Shown here piece after piece: positions 17,718-26,771 of a stretch of DNA of 64,000 bases (position 1 is its first letter; every line of letters begins with the position of its first letter). The notes under the pieces were generated by a model. That model worked only from the letters and a program-made list of their open reading frames with translations, was not told the DNA's origin and ran no database searches. The position numbers and the translations under genes are program-made. The stretch spans positions 407,028 through 471,027 of the forward strand of contig NZ_SELD02000018.1 in assembly GCF_004923205.2 (NCBI RefSeq). Direction: 5' to 3'. The DNA is from Paracoccus aeridis (lineage in GTDB: Bacteria > Pseudomonadota > Alphaproteobacteria > Rhodobacterales > Rhodobacteraceae).

Positions 17718-19192
17718 GCCTGCAGCAGCTGACCATCGCCGAGGCGCGCGACCGCCTGCGCGCGGGCGACGTGACCGCGACCGACCTGACCCACGCCTGC
17801 CTGTCGGCGATCGACGCGGGGTCGCCGCTGAACGCCTTCGTCCACCACACCCCCGACATCGCGCTGGCGCAGGCCGAGGCCGCGGACCAGCGCCTGCGCG
17901 CGGGCGACGCGCCGTCCATGTGCGGGATCCCGGTCGGGATCAAGGACCTGTTCTGCACGCGGGGCGTGGCCTCGCAGGCGGCGTCGCGGATCCTCGAAGG
18001 GTTCCTGCCCGAATACGAATCCACCGTGACGCAGAACCTGTTCGACGCCGGCGCGGTGATGCTGGGCAAGCTTAACATGGACGAGTTCGCGATGGGCTCG
18101 TCGAACGAGACCAGCGTCTACGGGAACGCCGTGAACCCGTGGAAGTCCGGCGACGCGCCGCTCACGCCCGGCGGATCGTCGGGCGGGTCTGCCGCCGCCG
18201 TGGCCGCCGACCTGTGCCTTGCCGCGACCGGCACCGACACCGGCGGCTCGATCCGCCAGCCCGCCGCCTTCACCGGCATCGTCGGGCTGAAGCCGACCTA
18301 CGGCCGGGTGTCGCGCTGGGGGACGATCGCGTTCGCATCCTCGCTCGACCAGGCCGGGCCGATGACGCGGACGGTCCGCGACGCGGCGATCATGCTGGGC
18401 GCGATGGCGTCCGTCGATCCGAAGGATTCGACCTCGGCCGACCGGCCGGTGCCCGACTACGAGGCGGCGCTGACCGGCGACATCCGGGGCAGGCGCATCG
18501 GCATCCCGCGCGAATACCGGATGGACGGCATGTCGCCCGAAATCGACGCGCTGTGGAAGCAGGGCGCCGAGATGCTGCGCGACGCGGGCGCCGAGATCGT
18601 CGACATCAGCTTGCCGCACACGAAATACGCGCTGCCCGCCTATTACGTGATCGCCCCGGCCGAGGCGTCCTCGAACCTCGCCCGCTACGACGGGGTGCGC
18701 TACGGCCGCCGCGCCGCGCTGCACGCGGGCGACGGCGTGACCGAGATGTACGAACGCACCCGCGCCGAGGGCTTCGGCCCCGAGGTGCAGCGCCGCGTGA
18801 TGATCGGCACCTACGTGCTGTCGGCGGGCTTCTATGACGCCTACTACAACCTCGCGCGCAAGGTCCGCGCGCTGATCAAGCGCGACTTCGACGAGGCGTT
18901 CGCGGGCGGCATCGACACGATCCTGACGCCCACGACGCCCTCGGCCGCGTTCCCGCTGGGCTCGATGCAGGACGCGGACCCGGTCGAGATGTATCTCAAC
19001 GACGTGTTCACCGTGACGGTGAACCTCGCCGGGCTGCCGGGCCTGTCGGTGCCGGTCGGGCTGAACAGCCAGGGCCTGCCGCTGGGCCTGCAGCTGATCG
19101 GCCGCCCGTGGGACGAGGGCAACCTTCTGAACCACGGCGCGGTGCTGGAAAAGGCGGCCGGGTTCTCTGCGAAACCGAAACGCTGGTGGTAG
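17714..19192 (+). CDS. gatA: Asp/Glu-tRNA amidotransferase subunit GatA
   Basis: Glutaminase and amidase subunit that supplies ammonia to convert Glu-tRNA(Gln) or Asp-tRNA(Asn). The 492-aa amidase-signature protein carries the complete Ser-cisSer-Lys triad: Lys77 in GIPVGIKDL, the Gly/Ser loop [12 protein letters not shown] (151-162) and Ser179 in TGGSIRQPA. Length is normal. gatB is not adjacent and lies outside the window. Start codon overlaps gatC. Confidence 0.96.
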   Translation: MSLQQLTIAEARDRLRAGDVTATDLTHACLSAIDAGSPLNAFVHHTPDIALAQAEAADQRLRAGDAPSMCGIPVGIKDLFCTRGVASQAASRILEGFLPEYESTVTQNLFDAGAVMLGKLNMDEFAMGSSNETSVYGNAVNPWKSGDAPLTPGGSSGGSAAAVAADLCLAATGTDTGGSIRQPAAFTGIVGLKPTYGRVSRWGTIAFASSLDQAGPMTRTVRDAAIMLGAMASVDPKDSTSADRPVPDYEAALTGDIRGRRIGIPREYRMDGMSPEIDALWKQGAEMLRDAGAEIVDISLPHTKYALPAYYVIAPAEASSNLARYDGVRYGRRAALHAGDGVTEMYERTRAEGFGPEVQRRVMIGTYVLSAGFYDAYYNLARKVRALIKRDFDEAFAGGIDTILTPTTPSAAFPLGSMQDADPVEMYLNDVFTVTVNLAGLPGLSVPVGLNSQGLPLGLQLIGRPWDEGNLLNHGAVLEKAAGFSAKPKRWW

Positions 19193-19229
19193 GCTGAACC
19201 CCGAGCTGCGCCCCGAGCGCGAGGAGAGA

Positions 19230-19946
19230 GTGATGCGTCGAACGATCCTGATCCCGGCCCTGGTCCCCGTCCTCGTGCTGGCCGCCTGCGGCGAGAACAG
19301 CGGCTGGAACCCGAACTACCGCGCCAACGCGACCCCCTATGGCGACTATCTGCGGACGCGGGAAAGCGCGCTGATGGGACGGCGCGGGGAACCGCCGCGG
19401 ATCGTCCCCGTCACGCTGCCGGTGAAGGCGCCCACGCCCGAGCAGATCGCGGGCCACTCGCTGCGCCCGGTGCCCGAGGCGACGCTCGCGAAGGTCCGCC
19501 GCCCGGCGGGCGCGCCCGCGATCGACCCCTACCCAACCGAGCCGGTCCTGGCGACGGCGCCGGTCGCGAACGGGAAGGCCGTGGCGGGCAAGGCCGTGGT
19601 GGTGACGCCCGTGGCAGTCACGCCGGTGATGAGGGGTCCGGGCACGGTCGCGGTGGCCCCGGTGGCCGCGGCACCCGTCGCCGTGGTCCGGTCCGCGCCC
19701 ACGCTGGACGCCTATGCCCGCGCCAACACGCAGACCCCCGGCACCCGCGTCTACGCCCGCCCGGTGGGCTACGGCGCCGTAGATGCCAGCCCGCAGTCCT
19801 GCGCCGCATACCCCGACCCTGCCGCCGCGCAGGCCGCGTTCCTCGCCCAGGGCGGCCCGGCAGTCGATCCGCTGGGGCTCGACCCCGACGGTGACGGCTT
19901 CGTCTGCGGCTGGGATCCGGCGCGCTACCGCTCCGCCGCAAATTGA
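19230..19946 (+). CDS. Excalibur-like exported lipoprotein
   Basis: A 238-aa protein with a lipoprotein signal peptide: hydrophobic residues 4-17 and lipobox LAAC with the acylated Cys at 19. The middle (about 120-165) is a repetitive Val/Ala/Pro stretch (VVVTPVAVTPV, VAVAPVAAAPVAVV), probably a flexible periplasmic spacer. The C-terminus (about 190-232) has CAAYPDPAAAQ, then DPLGLDPDGDGFVCGWDP, an excalibur-type calcium-binding DxDxDGxxC pattern with two cysteines. No enzymatic role can be inferred. Ribosome binding site GAGGAGAG precedes the ATG. The stop overlaps the amidase TTG start. Confidence 0.8.
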   Translation: MMRRTILIPALVPVLVLAACGENSGWNPNYRANATPYGDYLRTRESALMGRRGEPPRIVPVTLPVKAPTPEQIAGHSLRPVPEATLAKVRRPAGAPAIDPYPTEPVLATAPVANGKAVAGKAVVVTPVAVTPVMRGPGTVAVAPVAAAPVAVVRSAPTLDAYARANTQTPGTRVYARPVGYGAVDASPQSCAAYPDPAAAQAAFLAQGGPAVDPLGLDPDGDGFVCGWDPARYRSAAN

Positions 19947-20653
19947 CGTGGCCTTCCCCGAACCACGGAGAGCGTCGGGGAACACAGCGGCCTGACCTGA
20001 TCGTCCTGCATTATACCGGCATGGCGGACGCCGCCTCTGCCCGCGCGCGGCTGTGCGACCCGGCGGCCGAGGTCTCGGCGCACTGGCTTCTGCTGGAGGA
20101 CGGCACCGCCGAGGCGCTGGTGGCCGAGGATCGGCGCGCGTGGCACGCGGGTGCCGGATCGTGGCGCGGGCGGGGCGACGTGAACTCCCACTCCATCGGC
20201 ATCGAGATCGTGAACCCCGGCGACCGCCCGTTTCCCGCCGCGCAGATGGCGGGGCTGGAGCGGCTGCTGCCGGGGATCATGGATCGCTGGAACATCGGGC
20301 CCGAGGGGGTGATCGGCCATTCCGACATGGCGCCGGGCCGCAAGATCGACCCCGGCCCGCGCTTCGACTGGCGCCGGCTCGCCCGCGCCGGCCTGGCGCT
20401 GTGGCCCGTGGAAGCGGACGACGCGCCCGAGCCGCCGCCGCTTGGGGACAGTCTCGACCGGATCGGTTACCCGCAGGTCGATGCGGCGACGCGGCTGGCC
20501 GCGTTCCGCCTGCGCTATCGCCCGGGTGCGAACGGGCCGGAAACGGACCGCGACCGGGCCGTGGCCGCCGCCGTGGCCCGGCTCGCCAGCGGCCGGAGCG
20601 CGGAAACCCAGCCACAAGGCCGGGAAAAATCTGGCCGCACTTCGACGCGTTAA
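19943..20653 (+). CDS. N-acetylmuramoyl-L-alanine amidase (AmpD / amidase_2 type)
   Basis: A 236-aa zinc amidase cleaving MurNAc from the stem peptide. Visible are LIVLHYTGM (metal His23), HWLLLEDGTAE, AWHAGAGSWRG, SIGIEIVN and the zinc motif IGHSDMAPGRKIDPG, as in AmpD, which recycles anhydro-muropeptides in the cytoplasm. No signal peptide is seen. The start is a TTG overlapping the lipoprotein stop (TTGA); it is required because SPNHGERR belongs to the conserved N-terminus and no ATG or GTG lies close by. The last 60 residues include a peptidoglycan-binding-like segment. Confidence 0.88.
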   Translation: MTWPSPNHGERRGTQRPDLIVLHYTGMADAASARARLCDPAAEVSAHWLLLEDGTAEALVAEDRRAWHAGAGSWRGRGDVNSHSIGIEIVNPGDRPFPAAQMAGLERLLPGIMDRWNIGPEGVIGHSDMAPGRKIDPGPRFDWRRLARAGLALWPVEADDAPEPPPLGDSLDRIGYPQVDAATRLAAFRLRYRPGANGPETDRDRAVAAAVARLASGRSAETQPQGREKSGRTSTR

Positions 20654-20665
20654 CGACTTGTTAAC
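20650..20665 (+). promoter_or_regulatory. CtrA-type binding site upstream of the Hint-domain gene
   Basis: TTAA, seven bases (CGACTTG), TTAAC: a perfect match to the full CtrA consensus TTAA-N7-TTAAC. It starts at the amidase stop codon and ends 60 bp before the Hint gene ATG. TTAA is rare at this GC content, so a perfect paired site in the only gap between these two genes is unlikely to be chance. Confidence 0.6.
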
Positions 20666-20725
20666 CAGACCGCCCCAGTTTCCCGCGGAAAGCGGCCGGA
20701 ATGGCCAGAGCAGGGGACAGGCACA

Positions 20726-21931
20726 ATGGCCGGCGGCATACAGTACATCACCACCCTGACCTTCCCCGAGCCGGGGCCCGTCGGCCGCGATATAGGCGCG
20801 CCGTCGCTCACGCCGTTCTACCGCAGCAGTTTCCTGGCCAGCGACGCGACGGTGACCAAGACCGCGATCGCGGACGAGGACGACTACTTCGAGACACTGG
20901 ACCACCATCTGGTGCTTCCCGAATCCTACGCCGACGATCCGACGCAGTCGCTCGCGCAGGACACGATGCTGGGCGGTACGCTTTACCCGGCAGGTCTGCG
21001 GATCAGCCTGTTCGACGGCGGCATCTTCGAACAGCTGGGTCCCGAGGGACAGAAGACGGGCAACATGTTCATGCTGACGGTGCCCTGCCGGATCACGTTC
21101 GACGGCATCTACCCGACATCGGTGCAGCTGGGCGATCTCAGCTCGGTGTTCGTCTTTGCCGTGCCGCAAACCGACGCCGAGGGCAACACCACCTTGCCGG
21201 TGTTCGACCCGAACGCGGAATACACCTGGCGAAAGGACGGCTGGGTCATGGGCGGCGAAGCCTTTCGGCCCTACAGCCACAGCCCCGCCGTCCTGGGCGA
21301 GGACAACGTGCCCTGCTTCACCACCGGCACGCTGATCGCCTGCGACAGCGGCGATCGCCGGATCGAGACGCTGGAGCGCGACGACCTCGTCTGCACCCGC
21401 GACAACGGGATGCGCCGGATCCGCTGGATCGGGTCGAAGACGCTGGACGCGGCGGCGCTCGACCTGAACCCCGCGCTTCGCCCGATCCGCATCCGGGCCG
21501 GCGCGCTGGGGAAGGGGCTGCCGGAAACCGACCTGACCGTGTCGCCGCAGCACCGGGTGCTGGTCCAGTCCGACCTGACCCGCAAGCTCAGCGGCGAATG
21601 GCAGGTGCTGGTCGCAGCCAAGCACCTGACCGACATCGAGGGGATCAAGGTGGTGCGCGACGGATCGAGCGTCACCTATTGGCACATGCTGTTCGATGGG
21701 CACGAGCTGGTCCAGTCGAACGGCGCCTGGACGGAATCGCTCTATGCCGGGCCGGAGGCGATGAAGTCGCTGGACAGCGGCGCCCGGCGCGAGATCATGC
21801 GCCTGTTCCCCGAACTCGCCGAAACCGGCGTCCCGCGCGATCCGCCCGCCCGCCCCGTCGTGAGCGGGCGCACCGGCCGCAAGCTCGGCCGCCATCACGC
21901 CCGCAAGAACGTCGCGCTGATCGAGGGCTGA
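20726..21931 (+). CDS. Hint-domain (Hedgehog/intein-like autoprocessing) protein
   Basis: A 401-aa protein with an unassigned N-terminal region (1-195) followed by a Hint domain. The Hint region starts at Cys197 in VPCFTTGTLIACDSGDRRIE, has a central RRIRWIG segment and the conserved block-F-like SPQHRVLV (273-280), then HMLFDGHELVQSNG. Rhodobacterales carry many such proteins, several linked to exported repeat proteins. The basic tail (RTGRKLGRHHARKNVA) is unusual. No signal peptide is seen, so export would need a C-terminal signal. A CtrA-type site precedes it. Confidence 0.8.
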   Translation: MAGGIQYITTLTFPEPGPVGRDIGAPSLTPFYRSSFLASDATVTKTAIADEDDYFETLDHHLVLPESYADDPTQSLAQDTMLGGTLYPAGLRISLFDGGIFEQLGPEGQKTGNMFMLTVPCRITFDGIYPTSVQLGDLSSVFVFAVPQTDAEGNTTLPVFDPNAEYTWRKDGWVMGGEAFRPYSHSPAVLGEDNVPCFTTGTLIACDSGDRRIETLERDDLVCTRDNGMRRIRWIGSKTLDAAALDLNPALRPIRIRAGALGKGLPETDLTVSPQHRVLVQSDLTRKLSGEWQVLVAAKHLTDIEGIKVVRDGSSVTYWHMLFDGHELVQSNGAWTESLYAGPEAMKSLDSGARREIMRLFPELAETGVPRDPPARPVVSGRTGRKLGRHHARKNVALIEG

Positions 21932-21958
21932 GCCCCCGACCAGCGACCTGTCCGGCGG

Positions 21959-23593
21959 TCAGCGCACCGTGATGCGCCCGTCCAGCGCGGGCGCGAACTC
22001 CGGGCCCTTGGCGGCGAGATACTCGGCCAGCACGTCGGCGAGATCGGGACCGAAGTCGTAGACGTCGGTCGCCTTCGTCGCGAAGGCGGTGTAGCCGTCT
22101 CCACCGTTGCGCATGTAGTTGTTCGACACGACGCCGTAGGTCGCGGCGGGGTCGATCGGCACCCATCCGTCGCCGTCACGCACCATCACGTCGGAAATCC
22201 GGCTGCCCTCCGCGGCGGCCGGATCGACGGTGTACTTCAGCCCCGCGACCTGGGCAAAGCGCCCCGCGCCTTCCTCGTACTGGCTCGCGCCGTTTTCCAG
22301 CGCGGCGACCACGTCCGCACCGGGCAGTCGGAAGGTGGCGAGCGTGTTCTGGAACGGCAGGACGCTGATCACCTCGCCCATGGTCACCGGACCCGCATCG
22401 ATCGCGGCGCGCAGCCCGCCGCCGTTCTGGATCGCGATGGTGACGCCCTGGTTGCGAACCCGTTCCAGCATGGCGTCGGCGACGACGCTGCCCATCTCGC
22501 ACTCGCGCGCGCGGCACTGGTCGCGGTCGGCGCCGATGGGCACGGCAAGCTGCGCGACCTGCCGCTGGCGCAGCTCCTCGAGCGGCTTCGCGAGCTCCGC
22601 CACGCGCGCCTTCACGCCCTCGTCCTCGGGGATGCTCGCATCCAGCAGGATCGGCTCGCCCTCGGCTGCGGTGACGTTGCCGGCGTCGTCGAAGGTCAGC
22701 ACGAGATGGCCGAGATAGCGCCCGGCGGTCCCCGCCTGCACGACCGGCACCTGCGCCCCGCCCTCGCCCGCGACCATCGTCGGATAGTCGCCCGCCGCAT
22801 CCTCGTCCCCGGTCTTCAGATAGGTATGCGTGTGCCCGCCGACGACCGCGTCGACACCCGCGACCCTGGCCATTTCCTGGTCGCGGTCATAACCCACGTG
22901 CGTCAGGGCGATGATCTTGTTCACCCCCTGCGCGGCCAGGTCGGCCGCGGCGGCGGCCAGGCTTTCTGCCTCGTCCTGGAAGACGACCGAAGGGCCGGGC
23001 GAGGCGATCTGCGTCGTCTCGGTCGTGGTGAGGCCGACGATCCCGATCTTCTCGCCGCCCGCGTCCAGCACCGCGGTCTTCGGCAGCTTGCCCTTCAGCA
23101 CGTTCGACTGCGACACGTCGATGTTGGTCGACACGACCGGGAAGTCGACCCCGTCCAGCAACACGGCCAGCCCCTCGGGGCCGTCGTCGAATTCGTGGTT
23201 GCCGACCGTCATCGCATCGTAGCCGAGGCGGCCCATCAGCTCGACCGTATCCTTGCCCTTGTAGGTCGAATAGAACAGCGATCCCTGATACTGGTCGCCC
23301 GCATCCAGCAGGATCACCGGCTCGCCCTTCGCCTCCGCCTCCGCGCGGACCCGGGCGATCGCGGTCGCGAGCCGGGCCGAGCCGCCGAAGCACTCGTTCT
23401 TCGCCTGGGTCTCCGCGTCGCAGGTGCTGTCGTACTTGTTGACCGGCTCGACGCGGCTGTGGAAATCGTTGGTGTGAAGGACGTGCAGCCTGAACTCGGC
23501 ATGGGCGAGCCCCGCCGACAGCGCAAGCGCGGCGGCGCTGCACGACATCGTGCGAAGGGACATGCGGACGATCGGGGACATGGTGCGGGACAT
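21959..23593 (-). CDS. Exported 5'-nucleotidase / 2',3'-cyclic phosphodiesterase family protein
   Basis: A 544-aa periplasmic metallophosphoesterase that would dephosphorylate extracellular nucleotides. A signal peptide spans residues 1-32 (cleavage after AHA). The metallophosphoesterase domain shows HTNDFHSR, LDAGDQYQGS, VGNHEFDDG and GGHTHTY, and the C-terminal 5'-nucleotidase domain shows NGGGLRAAID and VVSNNYMRNGGDGY. I chose the ATG at 23593, with AGGAG upstream, over the ATG at 23626. It is divergent from DUF952-pyrD, giving a nucleotide-metabolism neighbourhood. Confidence 0.9.
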   Translation of the reverse strand: MSRTMSPIVRMSLRTMSCSAAALALSAGLAHAEFRLHVLHTNDFHSRVEPVNKYDSTCDAETQAKNECFGGSARLATAIARVRAEAEAKGEPVILLDAGDQYQGSLFYSTYKGKDTVELMGRLGYDAMTVGNHEFDDGPEGLAVLLDGVDFPVVSTNIDVSQSNVLKGKLPKTAVLDAGGEKIGIVGLTTTETTQIASPGPSVVFQDEAESLAAAAADLAAQGVNKIIALTHVGYDRDQEMARVAGVDAVVGGHTHTYLKTGDEDAAGDYPTMVAGEGGAQVPVVQAGTAGRYLGHLVLTFDDAGNVTAAEGEPILLDASIPEDEGVKARVAELAKPLEELRQRQVAQLAVPIGADRDQCRARECEMGSVVADAMLERVRNQGVTIAIQNGGGLRAAIDAGPVTMGEVISVLPFQNTLATFRLPGADVVAALENGASQYEEGAGRFAQVAGLKYTVDPAAAEGSRISDVMVRDGDGWVPIDPAATYGVVSNNYMRNGGDGYTAFATKATDVYDFGPDLADVLAEYLAAKGPEFAPALDGRITVR

Positions 23594-23713
23594 GATGGCT
23601 CCTGTCGGACTGGCCTGGAAGGACACCCCCTACCATAGCCGCCGCATCCCCATTGTGACAGTCGGGACCGCCGCGCGCTTGACCACCCCGGCGATGCGCC
23701 GCACAACCGCGCC

Positions 23714-24052
23714 ATGATGATCTACAAGATCCTGCGGGCCGGGGAATGGGCCCAGCTGCGCGCGCACGGCGAAAGCGCCGGCGCGCCGGTGGACGTGGCC
23801 GACGGCTTCGTCCACTTCTCCACCGCGCCGCAACTGCCCGAAACGCTGCGCCGCCACTTTGCGGGCGAAGCCGGCCTGCACCTCATCGCGTGCGATGCCG
23901 ATGCGTTGGGCGACGCCCTCCGGTGGGAGCCGTCCCGCGGGGGCGCGCTCTTTCCCCATCTCTACCGCGTGCTGCGGCTGTCCGACGTACGCTTCGACCG
24001 ACCCGTGGCGCTTGACGCCGACGGCACCCACGACACCGGACCGCTCGCATGA
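23714..24052 (+). CDS. DUF952-family protein
   Basis: A 112-aa protein matching the DUF952 layout: [15 protein letters not shown] at the start, [20 protein letters not shown] in the middle, [27 protein letters not shown] segment (core ALRWEPS) and LFPHLYRVL. The fold resembles ADP-ribosyltransferase-like proteins but no activity is established. The stop overlaps the pyrD ATG (ATGA), a pairing that suggests a link to pyrimidine or nucleotide metabolism, which is inference from position only. Confidence 0.82.
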   Translation: MMIYKILRAGEWAQLRAHGESAGAPVDVADGFVHFSTAPQLPETLRRHFAGEAGLHLIACDADALGDALRWEPSRGGALFPHLYRVLRLSDVRFDRPVALDADGTHDTGPLA

Positions 24053-25128
24053 ACCCGGTCGAACGCCTGGGGGTCGCTGCCCTCCACCGCCTGCCGCCCG
24101 AGCGCGCGCACGACCTGTCGCTGACGCTCCTCGCACGCGGGCTGGTGCCGCTGCCCGGCGCGCCAGTCACCTCGCCGCGCCTTCGCACGACCCTCGCGGG
24201 GCTGGACCTGCCCAACCCCGTGGGCCTCGCCGCGGGCTATGACAAGAACGCGCGCGCGGTGGACGCGCTGACCCGCGCCGGCTTCGGCTTCGTCGAGGTG
24301 GGCGCCGCCACCCCGCGCCCCCAGCCCGGCAACCCGCAGCCGCGCCTGTTCCGGCTGTCCGCCGACCGCGCCATCATCAACCGCTTCGGCTTCAACAACG
24401 AAGGCGCCGGCGCGATCCGGGACCGGCTTTCCGCCCGCAGGCGCGGCGACGTGCCCGTGGGCCTCAACATCGGCGCCAACAAGGACAGCGCCGACCGCGC
24501 CGCCGACTTCGCCGAGGTGACGCGCGCCTGCGCGCCGTTCGCCGATTTCCTGACCGTCAACGTCAGCTCCCCCAACACCGAGAAGCTGCGCGACCTGCAG
24601 GGCGCGCAGGCGCTCGCCGCGCTCCTCTCGGGCGTGATCGCCGCGCGGGAAGGTGCGGGCGCGCGGCCGCCCGTGTTCGTCAAGATCGCCCCCGACATGG
24701 ACGACACCGCGCTCACGGAACTGGCGGCCGTCGTGCTCGACAGCGGCGTCGATGGCCTGATCGCCACCAACACCACCCTGTCGCGGGCCGGGCTGACCGA
24801 CGCGCACGCGACGGAAACCGGCGGCCTGTCCGGCGCGCCGCTGTTCGACCGCTCGACCCGGGTGCTGGCCAGACTCCACCTGCTGACCAGGGGCCGCCTG
24901 CCGATCATCGGCGTCGGCGGCATCGGCAGCCCGCAGCAGGCGTGGGACAAGATCGCCGCAGGCGCGACCGCCGTGCAGATCTATTCGGCGCTGATCTACC
25001 AGGGCCTGTCGCTCGCGCCGCGCATCGCACGCGAGCTGGACCGGATGGCCGAGGATGCGGGCCTCGCCCACCTCTCCGACCTCGCCGGGCGCGACGCCGA
25101 ACGCTGGGCCGCAATGCCGGCGGCCTAG
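24049..25128 (+). CDS. pyrD: Dihydroorotate dehydrogenase (quinone), class 2
   Basis: Membrane-associated FMN enzyme oxidising dihydroorotate to orotate with quinone, the fourth step of de novo pyrimidine synthesis. The 359-aa protein has the class 2 N-terminal helices ([14 protein letters not shown]), [43 protein letters not shown] with the catalytic Ser region, [13 protein letters not shown] and the FMN-phosphate site IIGVGGIGS. Length is normal. It overlaps the DUF952 stop. Confidence 0.95.
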   Translation: MNPVERLGVAALHRLPPERAHDLSLTLLARGLVPLPGAPVTSPRLRTTLAGLDLPNPVGLAAGYDKNARAVDALTRAGFGFVEVGAATPRPQPGNPQPRLFRLSADRAIINRFGFNNEGAGAIRDRLSARRRGDVPVGLNIGANKDSADRAADFAEVTRACAPFADFLTVNVSSPNTEKLRDLQGAQALAALLSGVIAAREGAGARPPVFVKIAPDMDDTALTELAAVVLDSGVDGLIATNTTLSRAGLTDAHATETGGLSGAPLFDRSTRVLARLHLLTRGRLPIIGVGGIGSPQQAWDKIAAGATAVQIYSALIYQGLSLAPRIARELDRMAEDAGLAHLSDLAGRDAERWAAMPAA

Positions 25129-25138
25129 TCCGTCAGTC

Positions 25139-25981
25139 TCAGTCCTTCAGCAGCTGGTCCATCGACGTCGACGGCATGTCGCAGCCCGCGTCGCCCACGA
25201 CCCGCGCGGGCACCCCCGCGACGGTCTTGCAGCACGGCACGTCCGACAGGACGACCGACCCAGCTGCGATGCGGCTGTGGTGGCCCACCCGGATGTTGCC
25301 CAGGACCTTCGCGCCCGCGCCGATCATCACCCCGTCCTCGATCTTGGGATGGCGGTCGCCGTCTTCCTTGCCGGTGCCGCCCAGCGTCACGGAATGCAGC
25401 ATCGACACGTCGTTGCCGACCACCGCGGTCTCCCCGATCACGATCGAATGGGCGTGGTCGATCATCACCCCGGTCCCGATCCGGGCGCCCGGATGGATGT
25501 CCACGCCGAACACCTCCGAGCAGCGCATCTGCACGAAATACGCCATGTCACGCCGGCCGTTGTCCCACAGCCAGTGCGCGATCCGGTAGGCCTGAAGCGC
25601 CTGAAACCCCTTGAAGAACAGCATCGGCTGCATCAGCCGGTGACACGCCGGGTCGCGCTGGAACACCGCCACCAGGTCCGCCTGCCCTGCCGCCGCGAGC
25701 GCCGGCTCGCGCGCATGGGCGTGGTCCGCAATCTCGCGCAGGATCTGCTCGCTCATCTCGTTGGACGCGAGCTTGAGCGAGAAGCGATAGGCGAGCGCGG
25801 CCTGGAACGTCTCGTGGTGCAGCAGGCCTGCGTGGATCAGCGACCCAAGCAGCGGCTCGTTCTGGACCACGCCCGCCGCCTCGGCCCGGATCCGGGACCA
25901 CAGCGCCTCGCGGGTCAGGGCCGTGTCCTTCGACGCGCGGTCGTCGTCCAGCGTCACGACCTCGACAACCGATCCGTCCAT
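25139..25981 (-). CDS. cysE: Serine O-acetyltransferase CysE
   Basis: Acetylates L-serine with acetyl-CoA, the committed step of cysteine synthesis. The 280-aa protein has the helical N-terminal domain (ALWSRIRAEA, LLGSLIHAG) and the left-handed beta-helix of hexapeptide repeats (HPGARIGTGVMIDHAHSIV-type, then IGETAVVGNDVSMLHSVTLGG in part) with the catalytic His in MIDHAHS. It lies at the downstream end of the GTA cluster in the same orientation, the arrangement also found in other Rhodobacterales. Confidence 0.94.
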   Translation of the reverse strand: MDGSVVEVVTLDDDRASKDTALTREALWSRIRAEAAGVVQNEPLLGSLIHAGLLHHETFQAALAYRFSLKLASNEMSEQILREIADHAHAREPALAAAGQADLVAVFQRDPACHRLMQPMLFFKGFQALQAYRIAHWLWDNGRRDMAYFVQMRCSEVFGVDIHPGARIGTGVMIDHAHSIVIGETAVVGNDVSMLHSVTLGGTGKEDGDRHPKIEDGVMIGAGAKVLGNIRVGHHSRIAAGSVVLSDVPCCKTVAGVPARVVGDAGCDMPSTSMDQLLKD

Positions 25982-26021
25982 GGGGAACCTCTCACCTGCG
26001 CAGGTCCCCTACTTAAGGTTT

Positions 26022-26051
26022 CCGGGCGCGGATCGAAAGACCCGCACCCGG
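26022..26051 (-). other. Hairpin between the GTA cluster and cysE
   Basis: Imperfect 13-bp stem (CCGGGCGCGGATC with GACCCGCACCCGG on the plus strand) closed by a four-base loop, read TTTC on the minus strand. No U-tract follows on the minus strand, so it may be a weak or Rho-assisted stop, or a 3'-end stabiliser, at the end of the GTA transcript. Confidence 0.4.
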
Positions 26052-26057
26052 CCATTC

Positions 26058-26771
26058 TCAGTTGGGCAGCTTCAGGTCCAGCCAGTGCGCCGCAAGCCGC
26101 ACGCGCCCGCCGGAAAACACCCCGCCCGCCGCCGTGAGCTTCAGGGGCGCCGCGCTCCAGTAGGTCATCGGCTGCGACAGGATCCCGCGCGCCCAGCTGC
26201 CCTGTGCCTTGCCCAGGTCCTTCCCGAAGCGGTCCAGCGCACCGTCGGTCCCCAAGCTCCAGGATTGCAGCGTCCCCGTGATCGGCTCGACCACGCGCGC
26301 GGTGCAGCCGATCACCATGGCCCGCGCCGGGATGTAGAGCGTGCTCTCCACCGTCGCGCCGCTTGCGGTCACGACCTCGCCCTCGGCCATCCCCGCGATC
26401 AGGGCGCTGCCCGCAAGCCCCAGCGACAACGCCCCAAGCACCCACGCCGCACCGTCGTGGACGGCGTTGACACCGCGGTCGCGCACGAACGCCTGCTGGC
26501 CCATCCGGGGCACCGTGAACACCCAGCCGCCGTTGGCCCCGGTCGCGACCATGCCGGCGCGGTCGGCCCACTCGTTGACGGCATTGGCGGGAACGCCCCA
26601 GCTCAGCCCCTCGAACCCCGCGGCCGGGGGGGTCGTGCGCGACACGCTCTCCAGCGCGAGGTTCACGAGCCCGTCCAGCCGGACGAGCGCGTCGTTGACG
26701 GTGACATGCTTCTGCGCCTGCGCGGGCTGCAGCAGCGGCAGCCCCAGCCGGGCGGTGTTCTGGTCAGGCAT
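26058..26771 (-). CDS. DUF2793 tail-associated protein at the end of the GTA cluster
   Basis: A 237-aa protein starting MPDQNTARLGLPLLQPAQAQ, then KHVTVNDALVRLDGLVNL, the DUF2793 signature found in phage and GTA tail regions. The C-terminal half (TSGATVESTLYIPARAMVIG and following) is beta-rich, as expected for a fibre or receptor-contact module. Its ATG overlaps the end of the gp15 host-specificity gene by 8 bp, so it is read as the last tail gene. A cell-surface-binding role is inference from position. Confidence 0.75.
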   Translation of the reverse strand: MPDQNTARLGLPLLQPAQAQKHVTVNDALVRLDGLVNLALESVSRTTPPAAGFEGLSWGVPANAVNEWADRAGMVATGANGGWVFTVPRMGQQAFVRDRGVNAVHDGAAWVLGALSLGLAGSALIAGMAEGEVVTASGATVESTLYIPARAMVIGCTARVVEPITGTLQSWSLGTDGALDRFGKDLGKAQGSWARGILSQPMTYWSAAPLKLTAAGGVFSGGRVRLAAHWLDLKLPN

